Below, one piece after another: positions 45,104 to 54,409 of a stretch of 64,000 nucleotides of DNA. Numbering within the stretch: the first letter of the stretch is position 1; every line of letters begins with the position of its first letter. Made by a program: the position numbers and the translations under genes. Source of the stretch: Oscillospiraceae bacterium (GTDB taxonomy: Bacteria; Bacillota; Clostridia; Oscillospirales; Ruminococcaceae); NCBI GenBank assembly GCA_016281125.1, contig JAEEIA010000041.1:62001-126000 (forward strand). Reading direction: 5' to 3'. The notes beneath the pieces were generated by a model. That model had not been told where the DNA came from. It saw only the letters and a list, made by a program, of their open reading frames with translations, and did no database searches.

Positions 45104-45583
45104 TTGCGGATTCTCGGCATTGATCCGGGCTACGCGACTGTCGGGTTCGGCGTGGTGGACTATCAGGGCATGGACTTCAAAACCGTCGAATACGGCGCGA
45201 TCCTGACACCTGCCCATACGGATTTCGGCGGGCGCCTTGCGCAGATCTATGAGGACATGTGCTACATCCTCAAAACGCATACCCCGCAGGTTCTCTCGAT
45301 TGAAAAGCTCTATTTCAACACGAACAAGACGACCGGCATTCTGGTCGCGGAGGCGCGCGGCGTTATTCTGCTGGCTGCGGCGCAGTACGGCGTGCCGGTG
45401 TATGAATATACGCCGCTCCAGGTGAAATCTGCGGTTGTCGGTTACGGCAAGGCAGAAAAGCCGCAGGTGATGGATATGACGCGCAGAATTCTGCATCTCA
45501 GTCAGATTCCGAAGCCGGACGATGCGGCGGATGCGCTGGCACTTGCGATCTGCCACGGGCACTGTGCCAAGCCGGATTATTGA
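45104..45583 (+). CDS. ruvC: Holliday junction resolvase RuvC
   Basis: Endonuclease that cuts Holliday junctions after RuvAB migration. 159 aa; catalytic acidic residues are visible in GIDPGYATVGFG, SIEKLYF and the KPDDAADALALAICH end. Start at the TTG at 45104 (GGAGG 9 nt upstream), which gives the family N-terminus RILGIDPG; the ATG at 45089 overlaps the ribosome site. Confidence 0.95.
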   Translation: MRILGIDPGYATVGFGVVDYQGMDFKTVEYGAILTPAHTDFGGRLAQIYEDMCYILKTHTPQVLSIEKLYFNTNKTTGILVAEARGVILLAAAQYGVPVYEYTPLQVKSAVVGYGKAEKPQVMDMTRRILHLSQIPKPDDAADALALAICHGHCAKPDY

Positions 45584-45602
45584 GTAAACGGAGGAATCAT
45601 CA

Positions 45603-46205
45603 GTGATAGATCATATTCGCGGCACGGTTTGCCACAAGGAGCCGGATCTCGTCGTGATCGAATGCGGCGGTGTCGGCTATGCGTGCAGAACCAGCGTGCA
45701 GACGGCGGCGTCAGTCGGCGCGGTGGATACCGAAGCGCTGCTCTATACGCGGCTGACCGTCCGGGAGGACGAGGTGGCACTGTACGGCTTCGGGACACGG
45801 AGCGAGCGCAGCTGCTTTGATCAGCTGACCGCAGTATCCGGTATCGGCCCGAAGGCAGCGCTGGCGATTCTTTCCGATTTTACGCCCGACCGCTTTGCAC
45901 TGGCCGTTGCATCGGGGGATTATAAGCAGTTTACAGCAACAAAGGGCATCGGGACAAAGACCGCACAGCGGATTGTCCTGGAGCTGAAGGATAAGGTTGC
46001 GAAGGCCGTCAGGACGGAGGGACTCCCTGCGGCGCCGGTCTTTTCGGGCGGCGGCAGTCTGGATGAGGCAATGTCCGCACTCCAGGTGCTCGGTTATTCG
46101 CAGGGCGAGGTTGCAGGCGTGCTGGCGGTGCTGGATCCGTCGCTGCCTTCCTCGGAGCTGATCCGTCTTGCCCTGATGCAGCTCGGAAAAAACATGCTCG
46201 GATGA
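45603..46205 (+). CDS. ruvA: Holliday junction DNA helicase subunit RuvA
   Basis: 200-aa DNA-binding subunit of RuvAB: OB-fold start MIDHIRGTV, helix-hairpin-helix pair VSGIGPKAALAIL and TKGIGTKTAQRIVLELK, and a C-terminal RuvB-binding helix bundle. GTG start with GGAGG 8 nt upstream, 19 nt after ruvC. Its usual partner ruvB lies 3.6 kb downstream behind four other genes. Confidence 0.95.
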   Translation: MIDHIRGTVCHKEPDLVVIECGGVGYACRTSVQTAASVGAVDTEALLYTRLTVREDEVALYGFGTRSERSCFDQLTAVSGIGPKAALAILSDFTPDRFALAVASGDYKQFTATKGIGTKTAQRIVLELKDKVAKAVRTEGLPAAPVFSGGGSLDEAMSALQVLGYSQGEVAGVLAVLDPSLPSSELIRLALMQLGKNMLG

Positions 46206-46263
46206 TGAACGGGCAGCAGACATACGGATCCGCAGAACGGATCCATGAAGCAGGAGGTTCAGA

Positions 46264-47343
46264 ATGAAACAGAAACTGATTTTTGCAGCAGCGCTGCTGA
46301 TGCTCTGTACGCCGGTGCTGACAGCCTGTGCAGGAAAGCCGCAGGGTGATTCTTCGGTCAGCGCGGAGGCTTCGCAGCAGGATACACCCCAGCAGAACAA
46401 TCCGGACGGCAGCGGCGACAGTTTTGCGACCGTGGAGGATGAAGACGATCTCAAGGCAGCGACCAAGGTGCTGACGGAATTCTGCAAGGGATGCAAAAAG
46501 AATCAGGCGGATGTGCTGGAGCAGAAATCCAACATTGCGCTGGTTCCGCAGTTTGCTGCTGTGACAGGCGATGCCCCGACGGAAGAAACAATAAAGGAAA
46601 TGCATGACAACATGATTGCTGCGTACTGCCGCATGGAGGATTATAAAATCACCGAGGGTGCTCTGAATATCGCCGCGCTTGAAACCTATGCGAACTACCG
46701 CAGTGAGATGCAGGAAATCAGTGAAAAACTGCGGGAAATCGGTGAAACCGCAACCGCAGAGGCCGCAGAGCAGCTGTTCTATCCGATCAGCAAGATTTAT
46801 TCGTTCAGCGTGGCGGTTGAATCCAACGGGGAAAGCACACCGCAGAAAATGTATGTAATCCAGAAACAGGACGGCAGCTGGACAGTTGATCTCGGCCTGC
46901 TTCAGTCCATGGTCGATTATATGAGCGTTTCCAAGGTCAGCATTGCAAACCAGACTGCGAAGGATCTGAAAAATGCGCTGGATTTAGCGCTGACGGACAT
47001 GGATGTTGAGGATATGGGCATCAGCAAGCTCAGCGGCGAATATCATTTTGACGGCGCTTCTCTGACTCCGGCTGACGGCCGCGAGGACAAGACGGAAGCG
47101 GAAATCGCCCTTGCGCAGAAGACGATGTCTTATTACGAAAATCTCCCGCATACGCCGCATGTGTATTTCCGTCTGGACAAGGGCGCTTTAACTTCGGTGG
47201 CCGTGCAGATTGATTTCCGTGAGATCCCGTATTACGGCACATGGCCGACCGCGGTCGATGAGCATTATATGTATTATTTTGCTTCCATTGACGATGCGAT
47301 GAAATTTGCAGCGGGTGAATACGAATCCGCAGCACCGTTCTGA
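46264..47343 (+). CDS. lipoprotein of unknown function
   Basis: 359-aa exported lipoprotein: signal peptide with lipobox LTAC at 19-22, then a low-complexity Ser/Gln-rich spacer to about 55. The rest is mixed alpha/beta and shows no family I recognise; a central stretch resembles DUF-type immunoglobulin/NTF2-like lipoproteins only vaguely. CAGGAGG precedes the ATG. Sits between ruvA and ruvB in the same orientation. Confidence 0.7.
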   Translation: MKQKLIFAAALLMLCTPVLTACAGKPQGDSSVSAEASQQDTPQQNNPDGSGDSFATVEDEDDLKAATKVLTEFCKGCKKNQADVLEQKSNIALVPQFAAVTGDAPTEETIKEMHDNMIAAYCRMEDYKITEGALNIAALETYANYRSEMQEISEKLREIGETATAEAAEQLFYPISKIYSFSVAVESNGESTPQKMYVIQKQDGSWTVDLGLLQSMVDYMSVSKVSIANQTAKDLKNALDLALTDMDVEDMGISKLSGEYHFDGASLTPADGREDKTEAEIALAQKTMSYYENLPHTPHVYFRLDKGALTSVAVQIDFREIPYYGTWPTAVDEHYMYYFASIDDAMKFAAGEYESAAPF

Positions 47344-47390
47344 GAAACCGTTTCCTGACGGAATACAGACAGAAAAAGGAGGATTGTTCC

Positions 47391-48116
47391 ATGAATCTTG
47401 ATGATTTGCTGAAGGAAGCCATCACAAAGCCGGAGAAGCGTTCTCTGTTTCTCCAGATGCTGATTAAGAGCGACGTCTATGTCATCTGCAAGCAGCCTGT
47501 GAAGCAGGATGATGTCAACGGCGGCATTTCCATGGAGCTGGTGACGACGCAGAACCCTGACGGCGACATCTTTATCCCGTTTTTCACAAGCTACCGTTCG
47601 CTCCAGCAGTTTGCCAAGCGTTACGTCAACTGCTACCGGCTGAACTGTCTGCGTCTGTTTGATCTGATTCAGTCCGCGAACGCAGTGCTCAACCCGAATT
47701 CCTACGGAAAGGAATTTTCCTCGCAGGAGATCAAGAGTATTCTCATGGTCGCAAGAAATCTGAATATTCCTGCCATCTCCATGAAGGAGGAGGAAACGAT
47801 TGCGTACAGAAAATGCGACAGGAACGTCGATCATCTGCTCCGTCCGATTACAAGATATCTCGCAAGACAGGCAAATGTCGATGCCTGTTATCTGGTCGAA
47901 ATGATCCGCGGCTGCGAAAAGCCGCAGACGCTGTTCGTCTTTGATATGAGCGGCAACACGCGCAAGCTGTTCTTCCCGCTTTCCAAGTATCTGCAAAGTT
48001 ATACGAAATCCGGTGATTCGCTCGTGTTCATCAGTCTGGAGGAACAGGCTGCCAAGAAAGCCGTCCAGGGGATTGACCCGTTTTATGTCCGCAAAAAGCG
48101 CTTCTTTGAGCGCTGA
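47391..48116 (+). CDS. SseB-like protein
   Basis: 241-aa cytosolic protein: N-terminal SseB-type domain (about 5-125) with DVYVICK and IPFFTSYRSLQQFAK, and a C-terminal part (about 135-235) resembling the SseB C-terminal domain. SseB was named for enhanced serine sensitivity; its molecular role is unclear. AAAGGAGG upstream. Part of the block inserted in the ruv operon. Confidence 0.7.
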   Translation: MNLDDLLKEAITKPEKRSLFLQMLIKSDVYVICKQPVKQDDVNGGISMELVTTQNPDGDIFIPFFTSYRSLQQFAKRYVNCYRLNCLRLFDLIQSANAVLNPNSYGKEFSSQEIKSILMVARNLNIPAISMKEEETIAYRKCDRNVDHLLRPITRYLARQANVDACYLVEMIRGCEKPQTLFVFDMSGNTRKLFFPLSKYLQSYTKSGDSLVFISLEEQAAKKAVQGIDPFYVRKKRFFER

Positions 48117-48158
48117 ATGACAAAATGCATGACGCTGAAACCGAAAGGAGTCTGAATT

Positions 48159-48836
48159 ATGCCGCCCCAGGGTCGCCCGACAAGCTCGCATTCTTCCCGG
48201 TCATTTTCCGGATCCTCGCATTCTTCGCACGGCGGGATGCATCATTCTTCGCCGTCCTCGCATCACGGCGGGATGCATCATTCCCCGCCGCCGCATCACG
48301 GCGGATTCCACCATTCTCCGCCGCCCCCGCACCACGGGTACCACAGGCCGCACCGCGCGTATCATTCCGGCGGATACAGCGGCCCGAACGATTACCGGTA
48401 CGGCGGAAATTCCTGCATCGGCGGCTGTATCACGCTGTTTTCCTTTATTGCCCTGCTGATCTTTATCGGGTTTGCCGTCCGCTGGGTGATGAACCGCAAT
48501 GACAACAAGCCTGACAATCAGCCTGCATCCGGTTACAGCCAGAATACAGAGCACCACGATCCGATCTATGTGACGCCGCTCGGACGTGAGGTTTCATGGT
48601 CGGATCGGTATGACGCCTACTACGACAAGGAAACGGACTGCTACTTCTTCCTGAACACGAAAATGAATCCGGAGATCTGGCAGTACTGGTATGAGGGAAC
48701 CTCCTCCAATTACGGCAAGTACGGCTGGATGGAGTGGGATGCCCGCGAATCCAAATGGTATGTGCAGACCGGCAAGAACAAGTGGGAGATTCTCCCGGAG
48801 GATCAGCTTCAGACCTATTTCTGGCATTTTGACTGA
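48159..48836 (+). CDS. His/Ser/Pro-rich single-pass membrane protein 1
   Basis: 225 aa, family unknown to me. Residues 1-75 are dominated by His, Ser, Pro and Gly (repeats like SHHGGMHH and PPPHHGGFHH), one membrane helix at about 86-110, then a Trp/Tyr-rich domain (about 130-225) with DPIYVTPLGREVSW, DKETDCYFFLN and YGWMEWD. The His-rich stretch could bind metal, but composition alone is weak evidence. The C-terminal domain is shared with the next gene. GAAAGGAG precedes the ATG. Confidence 0.72.
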   Translation: MPPQGRPTSSHSSRSFSGSSHSSHGGMHHSSPSSHHGGMHHSPPPHHGGFHHSPPPPHHGYHRPHRAYHSGGYSGPNDYRYGGNSCIGGCITLFSFIALLIFIGFAVRWVMNRNDNKPDNQPASGYSQNTEHHDPIYVTPLGREVSWSDRYDAYYDKETDCYFFLNTKMNPEIWQYWYEGTSSNYGKYGWMEWDARESKWYVQTGKNKWEILPEDQLQTYFWHFD

Positions 48837-48863
48837 TATAAGTACAGAAAGGACGTAAATACA

Positions 48864-49817
48864 ATGCCCCCAAGCCGCAAACCGACAAGCTCACATTCTT
48901 CGCGCCCGTCCAGACCTTCGGGCGGCTCGCATCATTCCTCGCATTCGAGCCACAGTTCGTATCACCGCCCGCCGTCACATTCGGGTCACAGCTCGTATCA
49001 CCGTCCGACGCATCATTCCGGATACCGCAGATCGTCCGGCGGCGGATTCTTCTCCGGCATGGTGCTCGGCAGCCTGCTTTCCCAGCGTGAGCAGACACAG
49101 GATCGCAGCACGACCGTCATCAATCAGCAGATTGTGACGGCGCCGCAGCCGAAGATGTACGAGTGTCCCTACTGCCTCGGCAAAGTGACGGGAACGCCCT
49201 CTGCGGACGGACTGAGCGCACTGACCTGTCCGAACTGCGGAGGTGTGCTGTCGGAGGCCAATGCAATCTCGCAGCCTGAGATGATGCAGCAGACTTTTTC
49301 GCAGCCGGCGCAGACATATTCCTCCTCGCCGGATACGAGCATCCGTGCGTATCCGAATCAGCCTTCGCTTGGGGAAAAACTCAAATCCTGCCTGTTTACG
49401 GTATTCGGGCTGTCGATTGTCTGCCTGATCTGCGGCGGAATCTTCTGGGGGCTGTCCCGCAGTCAGAATCACAGCAACCCGCAGCCGGGATATTATGAGG
49501 ATTATCACGAGGATTACGCGCCCGGCGGGCAAGAGGACAGCATCTATGTGGATGTGCTCGGCCGCACCGTTTACTGGGATAACGAATACGACATGTACTA
49601 CGATCCGGAAACGGACTGCTACTTCTTCATGAATTACGACATGGATCCGCCTGTCTGGCAATACTGGTTCGAGGGCGTTTCCTCCAGGTACGGCGAGAAT
49701 TACGGCTGGATGGAGTGGGATTACGATGAGCGCTGCTGGTATGTCCAGAAGAGCAGCAGCTCATGGGTGAAGCTCCCGGAGGATGAATATACGGAATGGC
49801 TTTGGCATATGGACTGA
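48864..49817 (+). CDS. His/Ser-rich membrane protein 2 with zinc ribbon
   Basis: 317-aa paralogue of the previous protein: His/Ser-rich N-terminus (1-60), a zinc-ribbon-type four-cysteine site (Cys101, Cys104, Cys122, Cys125) absent from protein 1, membrane helix at about 174-197 and a C-terminal Trp/Tyr-rich domain (about 220-317) with [25 protein letters not shown] and YGWMEWD. AGAAAGGA precedes the ATG. Lies 25 nt before ruvB. Function unknown. Confidence 0.72.
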   Translation: MPPSRKPTSSHSSRPSRPSGGSHHSSHSSHSSYHRPPSHSGHSSYHRPTHHSGYRRSSGGGFFSGMVLGSLLSQREQTQDRSTTVINQQIVTAPQPKMYECPYCLGKVTGTPSADGLSALTCPNCGGVLSEANAISQPEMMQQTFSQPAQTYSSSPDTSIRAYPNQPSLGEKLKSCLFTVFGLSIVCLICGGIFWGLSRSQNHSNPQPGYYEDYHEDYAPGGQEDSIYVDVLGRTVYWDNEYDMYYDPETDCYFFMNYDMDPPVWQYWFEGVSSRYGENYGWMEWDYDERCWYVQKSSSSWVKLPEDEYTEWLWHMD

Positions 49818-49842
49818 AGCCGCGATCGGAGATAAACAGAAC

Positions 49843-50910
49843 ATGATTCAAACTGGAAACCCTGTGTTTGAGGAGGACGGGCGCATCGCCAGCCCGGAGG
49901 TCATTCCGGCTGACGGCGATCTGGAGATGTCCCTCCGTCCGAAAACCTTGCAGGATTATATCGGGCAGGATCAGGTCAAGCAGAATCTTGCGGTGTATAT
50001 CGAAGCGGCAAGACGCCGCGGCGAGCCGCTTGATCATGTGCTGCTGTACGGCCCGCCCGGCCTTGGCAAGACGACGCTTTCCGGCATCATTGCGCATGAG
50101 CTGGGCGTGAACCTGCGCGTCACCTCCGGCCCTGCGATTGAGAAGCCCGGTGATCTTGCCGCGCTGCTGACGAATCTCGGACGCGGCGATGTGCTCTTTG
50201 TGGATGAAATTCACCGGCTGTCCCGTGCCGTGGAGGAGATTCTCTATCCGGCGCTGGAGGACAGAGCGCTTGATATTATGATCGGCAAGGGGCCGTCTGC
50301 ACGGTCGATCCGTGTGGATTTGCAGCCGTTTACGCTCGTCGGCGCGACAACGAGAGCCGGTCAGCTTTCCGCACCGCTCAGAGATCGCTTCGGCATTGTG
50401 CAGCGTCTGGAGCTTTACACGCCGGAGCAGCTCTGCGACATTATCCGCAGAAGTGCGATGCTGCTTGACATTCCCTGCGAAACGGACGGCGCAATGGAGC
50501 TTGCAAAGCGCTCCCGCGGAACCCCGCGTATCGCAAACCGTCTTCTCAGGCGCGTCCGCGATTTTGCCGATGTGCTCGGCAGCGGCGTGATTGATGTGAA
50601 AACAACGCGTGAGGCGCTGGAGCGTCTTGAGATTGACGAGCTCGGCCTTGACAAGCTCGATCACCGGATGCTCGATATGATGATCCGCGGCTATCACGGC
50701 GGCCCGGTCGGACTGGAAACGCTGGCTTCTGCAATCGGTGAGGAGGCTGTCACACTGGAGGACGTCTGCGAGCCGTATCTGATGCAGCTCGGTATGCTGG
50801 CACGGACGCCGCGCGGCAGATGTGCGACGCAGCTTGCGTATCAGCATCTCGGTTATCAGACCGATGACAGTGTGATCGGACAGCAGTATTCGCTGTCGGA
50901 TATGATGTGA
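49843..50910 (+). CDS. ruvB: Holliday junction branch-migration ATPase RuvB
   Basis: 355-aa AAA+ motor: Walker [10 protein letters not shown], Walker [10 protein letters not shown], sensor [18 protein letters not shown] and the C-terminal winged-helix domain with TPRGRCAT. Start at the ATG at 49843 (GGAG upstream); earlier in-frame codons lie inside the previous gene. Separated from ruvA by four genes. Confidence 0.96.
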   Translation: MIQTGNPVFEEDGRIASPEVIPADGDLEMSLRPKTLQDYIGQDQVKQNLAVYIEAARRRGEPLDHVLLYGPPGLGKTTLSGIIAHELGVNLRVTSGPAIEKPGDLAALLTNLGRGDVLFVDEIHRLSRAVEEILYPALEDRALDIMIGKGPSARSIRVDLQPFTLVGATTRAGQLSAPLRDRFGIVQRLELYTPEQLCDIIRRSAMLLDIPCETDGAMELAKRSRGTPRIANRLLRRVRDFADVLGSGVIDVKTTREALERLEIDELGLDKLDHRMLDMMIRGYHGGPVGLETLASAIGEEAVTLEDVCEPYLMQLGMLARTPRGRCATQLAYQHLGYQTDDSVIGQQYSLSDMM

Positions 50911-50940
50911 TCTCTGATTTTGAAGAAACAGGAGGGGACT

Positions 50941-51489
50941 ATGAGCTTCTTCTCTCGGCGCAATCTCAGATACAATCAGAAGATACCGCTTCCGGAGGGT
51001 CTGATCAACGGTCAGGCACTGGGGGCGGTATCCGGTATGAAATTCGGACTGTCCAACATGAGCCGCAGCGGCTGCGAGGTCATTGCCGTTTACAACGCGC
51101 TGCTGCTGCATCATAAACCGGCACACTTTCTGGAAATTGCCCGGTATATGGAGCGGTTCCGCGTTCTGGCGGGCTTCTGGGGTGCAAATTTTTTTGCGCT
51201 CGGACACTGCATGAAGCATTTCGGCCTGCTTACCGACCGCGTGCGGCATCCCGAACAGGTACGGGATGCACTGATGGCCGGAAAAACAGTTGTGTATGTG
51301 TACTGGTGCGGCAAACGGCTGCGCTCGTCGGTGCATACGGTCTGTCTGCGGCGGCACGGCAAGGGGCTGCATGTGTACAATGCGTACAACCGCTGCGGGC
51401 ATGTGTATACTGCAAAATTTGAAGATTACCTGCAAAAAAGCAGAATGATATTCGGGTACATCATCCGCGAAACGGAGCCCGAAGCATAA
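50941..51489 (+). CDS. papain-like-looking protein of unknown function
   Basis: 182-aa cytosolic protein. A Cys45 in SRSGCEVIAVYNALLL, His132 in VHTVCLRR and Asn147/Asn150 in HVYNAYN are spaced like the Cys-His-Asn order of papain-like or C39-type peptidases, so a cysteine-peptidase fold is possible. I do not recognise the family. No signal peptide. GGAGGGG lies 6 nt before the ATG; 30 nt after ruvB. Confidence 0.65.
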   Translation: MSFFSRRNLRYNQKIPLPEGLINGQALGAVSGMKFGLSNMSRSGCEVIAVYNALLLHHKPAHFLEIARYMERFRVLAGFWGANFFALGHCMKHFGLLTDRVRHPEQVRDALMAGKTVVYVYWCGKRLRSSVHTVCLRRHGKGLHVYNAYNRCGHVYTAKFEDYLQKSRMIFGYIIRETEPEA

Positions 51490-51524
51490 CAGAGAATTCC
51501 CTTTTCGTAAAGAGGTGAAAAGCA

Positions 51525-52907
51525 ATGAGCAGATTTCTGCGTCCGGAGGGACTGCGCGGTGTGGCGATCACCGAAATCAGCTGTGAGCTGATGCTGCGGC
51601 TCGGCAGAGCGGCGGCACAGGCGGTCGGCAGAAGCAGCAATCATCCGCCGGTCTTTTATATTTCCCATGATCCGCGCCGTGCTGCGGATGCGCTGGAGGC
51701 CGCTCTTTGTGCAGGCATCTGTTCGGGCGGCGGTATTGCGCATGTGCTCGGGACGGTTCCGTCCTCCGGCATGGCGATGATGCTGACCGCGGAGGATGCG
51801 GAGGCCGGCATTGCGCTGGCGGGCGGTGATCTGCCGTTTGAGTCGATCTGCGTGCGGCTTTTTTCCCGGAGCGGCGCGCTGATGTCGCCGGAACTGCTGG
51901 ATTCCATCTCCGCACTGATGCCCTCTGCATCGGCCATGCCGCTGTGTTCGCATCAGAACTGCGGACTCATTTCGCGTCAGACTGATACCGGAAAACGGTA
52001 TCTCAGACAGCTTGCGGCAAGGCTCAGCATGCCTTCCGATCTGCCGCAGAACAAAAAGCTGCGGATTGCGGTGGACTGCGCAAACGGCGCGGCCAGCGAA
52101 TATGCGGAAACACTCTTCCGGCATCTCGGTGTCGAAGTGCTGCTGCTGCATTATACGCCGGACGGCATTAACATCAACCGTGACTGCGGCGTGCAGTCGA
52201 TGAAATCGCTGATCAGCTTTGTCAAGGATTACAACTGCCATGCAGGCTTTGCGCTTGACGGCGACGGCGGCCGCTGCCTGGCTGTCGATGAAACCGGCGA
52301 GCTGCTGAACGGCGACCGGATGCTGGCCATTCTCTGTGAGGACAAGCTGGAGCAGCAGAACACCGTCGGGAGCAGTACGCCCCGCGTGATGGAGCGTGGC
52401 ATCGCGGCAACGGTGATGTCGAATCTCGGTTTTCTGCGTTACGCGAAGGAGCACGGCATCCCCGTGCATATCACGCAGCCCGCGCAGCAGTTTGTGCTGG
52501 AAAAGATGCGCAATTTCGGGCTTGCATTCGGCGGCGACGGCTCCGGGTATCTGTATTTTGACGACACGCCCGCACCGGACGGCCTGCTGACGGCTGCACG
52601 CATCGTGCAGGTCATGCAGCGCTCGGGAAAGCCGCTCAGTCAGCTGTCCTCGGTCATGGAGCATGATCCGCAGGTGGCTGTTTCCGTCCGGATTCCGCAT
52701 TACTGGCGTGAAATCTGGAAGAATGATCCGCAGATTTCGCGGTTCATTGCCGCATGTGAGGACGAGCTCGGCACAGAGGGTCGTATACTCGTGCGGGAGC
52801 GCCGGGACGACGCTTCGATTCGCATTATGCTGGAGGGACGCGATTTCCGCCGGATCAACAGCTATGCGTTTGCGATTGAAGAAGCAATCAAGTCGCGGAC
52901 GAAATAA
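51525..52907 (+). CDS. degenerate phosphohexomutase (GlmM-like pseudoenzyme)
   Basis: 460 aa, aligning along its length with GlmM-type alpha-D-phosphohexomutases, but each catalytic motif is altered. The phosphoserine loop (ISASHNP in GlmM) reads IALAGGDLP at 96-104, with Gly101 where the serine belongs. The metal loop DGDxDR reads DGDGGR (245-250), losing the third Asp. The sugar loop GEQSGH reads GGDGSGY. The phosphate loop RPSGTEP reads RERRDDA. Fold landmarks such as RPEGLRGVA, DCANGAA and GININRDCG remain. Probably non-catalytic; a regulatory or binding role is inferred. AAAGAGGTGA precedes the ATG. Confidence 0.82.
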   Translation: MSRFLRPEGLRGVAITEISCELMLRLGRAAAQAVGRSSNHPPVFYISHDPRRAADALEAALCAGICSGGGIAHVLGTVPSSGMAMMLTAEDAEAGIALAGGDLPFESICVRLFSRSGALMSPELLDSISALMPSASAMPLCSHQNCGLISRQTDTGKRYLRQLAARLSMPSDLPQNKKLRIAVDCANGAASEYAETLFRHLGVEVLLLHYTPDGININRDCGVQSMKSLISFVKDYNCHAGFALDGDGGRCLAVDETGELLNGDRMLAILCEDKLEQQNTVGSSTPRVMERGIAATVMSNLGFLRYAKEHGIPVHITQPAQQFVLEKMRNFGLAFGGDGSGYLYFDDTPAPDGLLTAARIVQVMQRSGKPLSQLSSVMEHDPQVAVSVRIPHYWREIWKNDPQISRFIAACEDELGTEGRILVRERRDDASIRIMLEGRDFRRINSYAFAIEEAIKSRTK

Positions 52908-52966
52908 CAGCCTGCGGGCGCGGCCGGAACAGGCTGAAACTACTTATTTGGAGTGCATATGCAGCT

Positions 52967-53875
52967 ATGAGAATTGCTGAACACTGGGCGGATTACCGCC
53001 TGATTGATACAAAATCCGGCGAACGGCTGGAGCGGTGGGGCAATGTGACGCTGATTCGTCCGGATCCGCAGGTTATCTGGCAGACACCGCCGATGACGGA
53101 TCTGTGGGATCATGCGGACGGGCATTATCACCGTTCCAAATCGGGCGGCGGACAGTGGGAATACCGCAGACAGCCGCCGGAGAGCTGGCAGATCCGATAC
53201 CGGGATCTGCGGTTTATCGTCCGTCCGACCGGCTTCAAGCATACGGGACTGTTCCCGGAGCAGGCGGTCAACTGGGACTGGATGACCGAAAAAATCCGCA
53301 GTGCGGGCAGACCGGTCCGCGTGCTGAACCTCTTTGCCTATACCGGCGGCGCGACGCTGGCCTGTGCGGCTGCGGGCGCGGAGGTCTGTCATGTGGATGC
53401 AGCAAAGGGCATGGTGCAGTGGGCGCGCGAAAACGCCGCAGCATCCGGCCTGACCGAAAAGCCGATCCGCTGGATTGTGGATGACTGCGAAAAGTTTATC
53501 CGCAGAGAGGCGCGCCGCGGCAAGACCTATGATGCGATTATCATGGATCCGCCGAGCTACGGACGCGGCCCCGGCGGCGAGATCTGGAAGCTCGAAAACA
53601 GCATTTACCCGCTGGTCGAAGCCTGTCTGGATATTCTGTCGGAGCAGCCGCTGTTCTTTCTGCTGAACAGCTATACGACAGGACTCTCCCCGTCGGTTAT
53701 GGGGTATCTGCTGCACAGCCTGATTGTGCCGAAGTTCGGCGGAACGGTTTCCGCGGACGAAATCGGGTTGCCGGTGGAGCTTGCAAAGGCAGCGCTGCCC
53801 TGCGGTGCAACGGCGATCTGGCAGGCAGTGCACGCCTCCGTTGATCTGAAGCCCGCCGGAGGCTCGGAATTCTGA
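52967..53875 (+). CDS. SAM-dependent methyltransferase, RlmI/RlmL-like
   Basis: 302-aa class I methyltransferase: SAM motif VLNLFAYTGGATLACAAAGA (about 115-134), acidic loop HVDAAKGMV and catalytic-type motif DPPSYGRG, as in the Methyltrans_SAM (PF10672) group that modifies 23S rRNA. The N-terminal PUA domain of RlmI is absent, replaced by about 100 residues rich in Trp. Substrate not determined. Confidence 0.82.
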   Translation: MRIAEHWADYRLIDTKSGERLERWGNVTLIRPDPQVIWQTPPMTDLWDHADGHYHRSKSGGGQWEYRRQPPESWQIRYRDLRFIVRPTGFKHTGLFPEQAVNWDWMTEKIRSAGRPVRVLNLFAYTGGATLACAAAGAEVCHVDAAKGMVQWARENAAASGLTEKPIRWIVDDCEKFIRREARRGKTYDAIIMDPPSYGRGPGGEIWKLENSIYPLVEACLDILSEQPLFFLLNSYTTGLSPSVMGYLLHSLIVPKFGGTVSADEIGLPVELAKAALPCGATAIWQAVHASVDLKPAGGSEF

Positions 53876-53915
53876 CATGTTTGACTGTGCCTCAATCAGG
53901 CGATTAGGTGAAAAC

Positions 53916-54395
53916 ATGGAAATACGCAGATTTACAGAACCGGATGCCGAAGCGGTTTCTGCGGTTGTCTGCGAAACCGTCAGAATCAGCAACGCAAAGG
54001 ATTATCCGCAGGAATATGTGGAAGTGCTCGTTTCACAGCACAGCCCGGAGAACATCACGGAACGGGCAAAGCAGGGGCATATGTTTGTTGCCTGCGACGG
54101 GGAAAGAATCGTCGGTACCGGAACGGTCGCACCGTTCTGGGGCAGCGAAACGGAGCGTATTCTTCTGACGATCTTTGTGCTGCCGGAATATCAGGGCAAA
54201 GGCATCGGGCGCAGTATCATTGAAACGCTGGAGCAGGATGAATACGGAAAGCGGGCGCACCGCATTGAGATTCCCGCCTCACTGACCGGCGTGCATTTTT
54301 ACCGGCATCTCGGTTATGATTACAAGGACGGCGTCACGGGGCCGGAAAACGGCGTGATGTACCGGCTGGAAAAGAGGAAACCTGTTACTGTGTGA
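53916..54395 (+). CDS. GNAT-family acetyltransferase
   Basis: 159 aa; acetyl-CoA-binding motif VLPEYQGKGIGRSIIETLE (about 87-105) and the closing FYRHLGYDYKDG are typical of GNAT enzymes. Start at the ATG at 53916 with AGGTGA upstream. Substrate unknown. Confidence 0.85.
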   Translation: MEIRRFTEPDAEAVSAVVCETVRISNAKDYPQEYVEVLVSQHSPENITERAKQGHMFVACDGERIVGTGTVAPFWGSETERILLTIFVLPEYQGKGIGRSIIETLEQDEYGKRAHRIEIPASLTGVHFYRHLGYDYKDGVTGPENGVMYRLEKRKPVTV

Positions 54396-54409
54396 ACGGA
54401 GGCGTTCTT

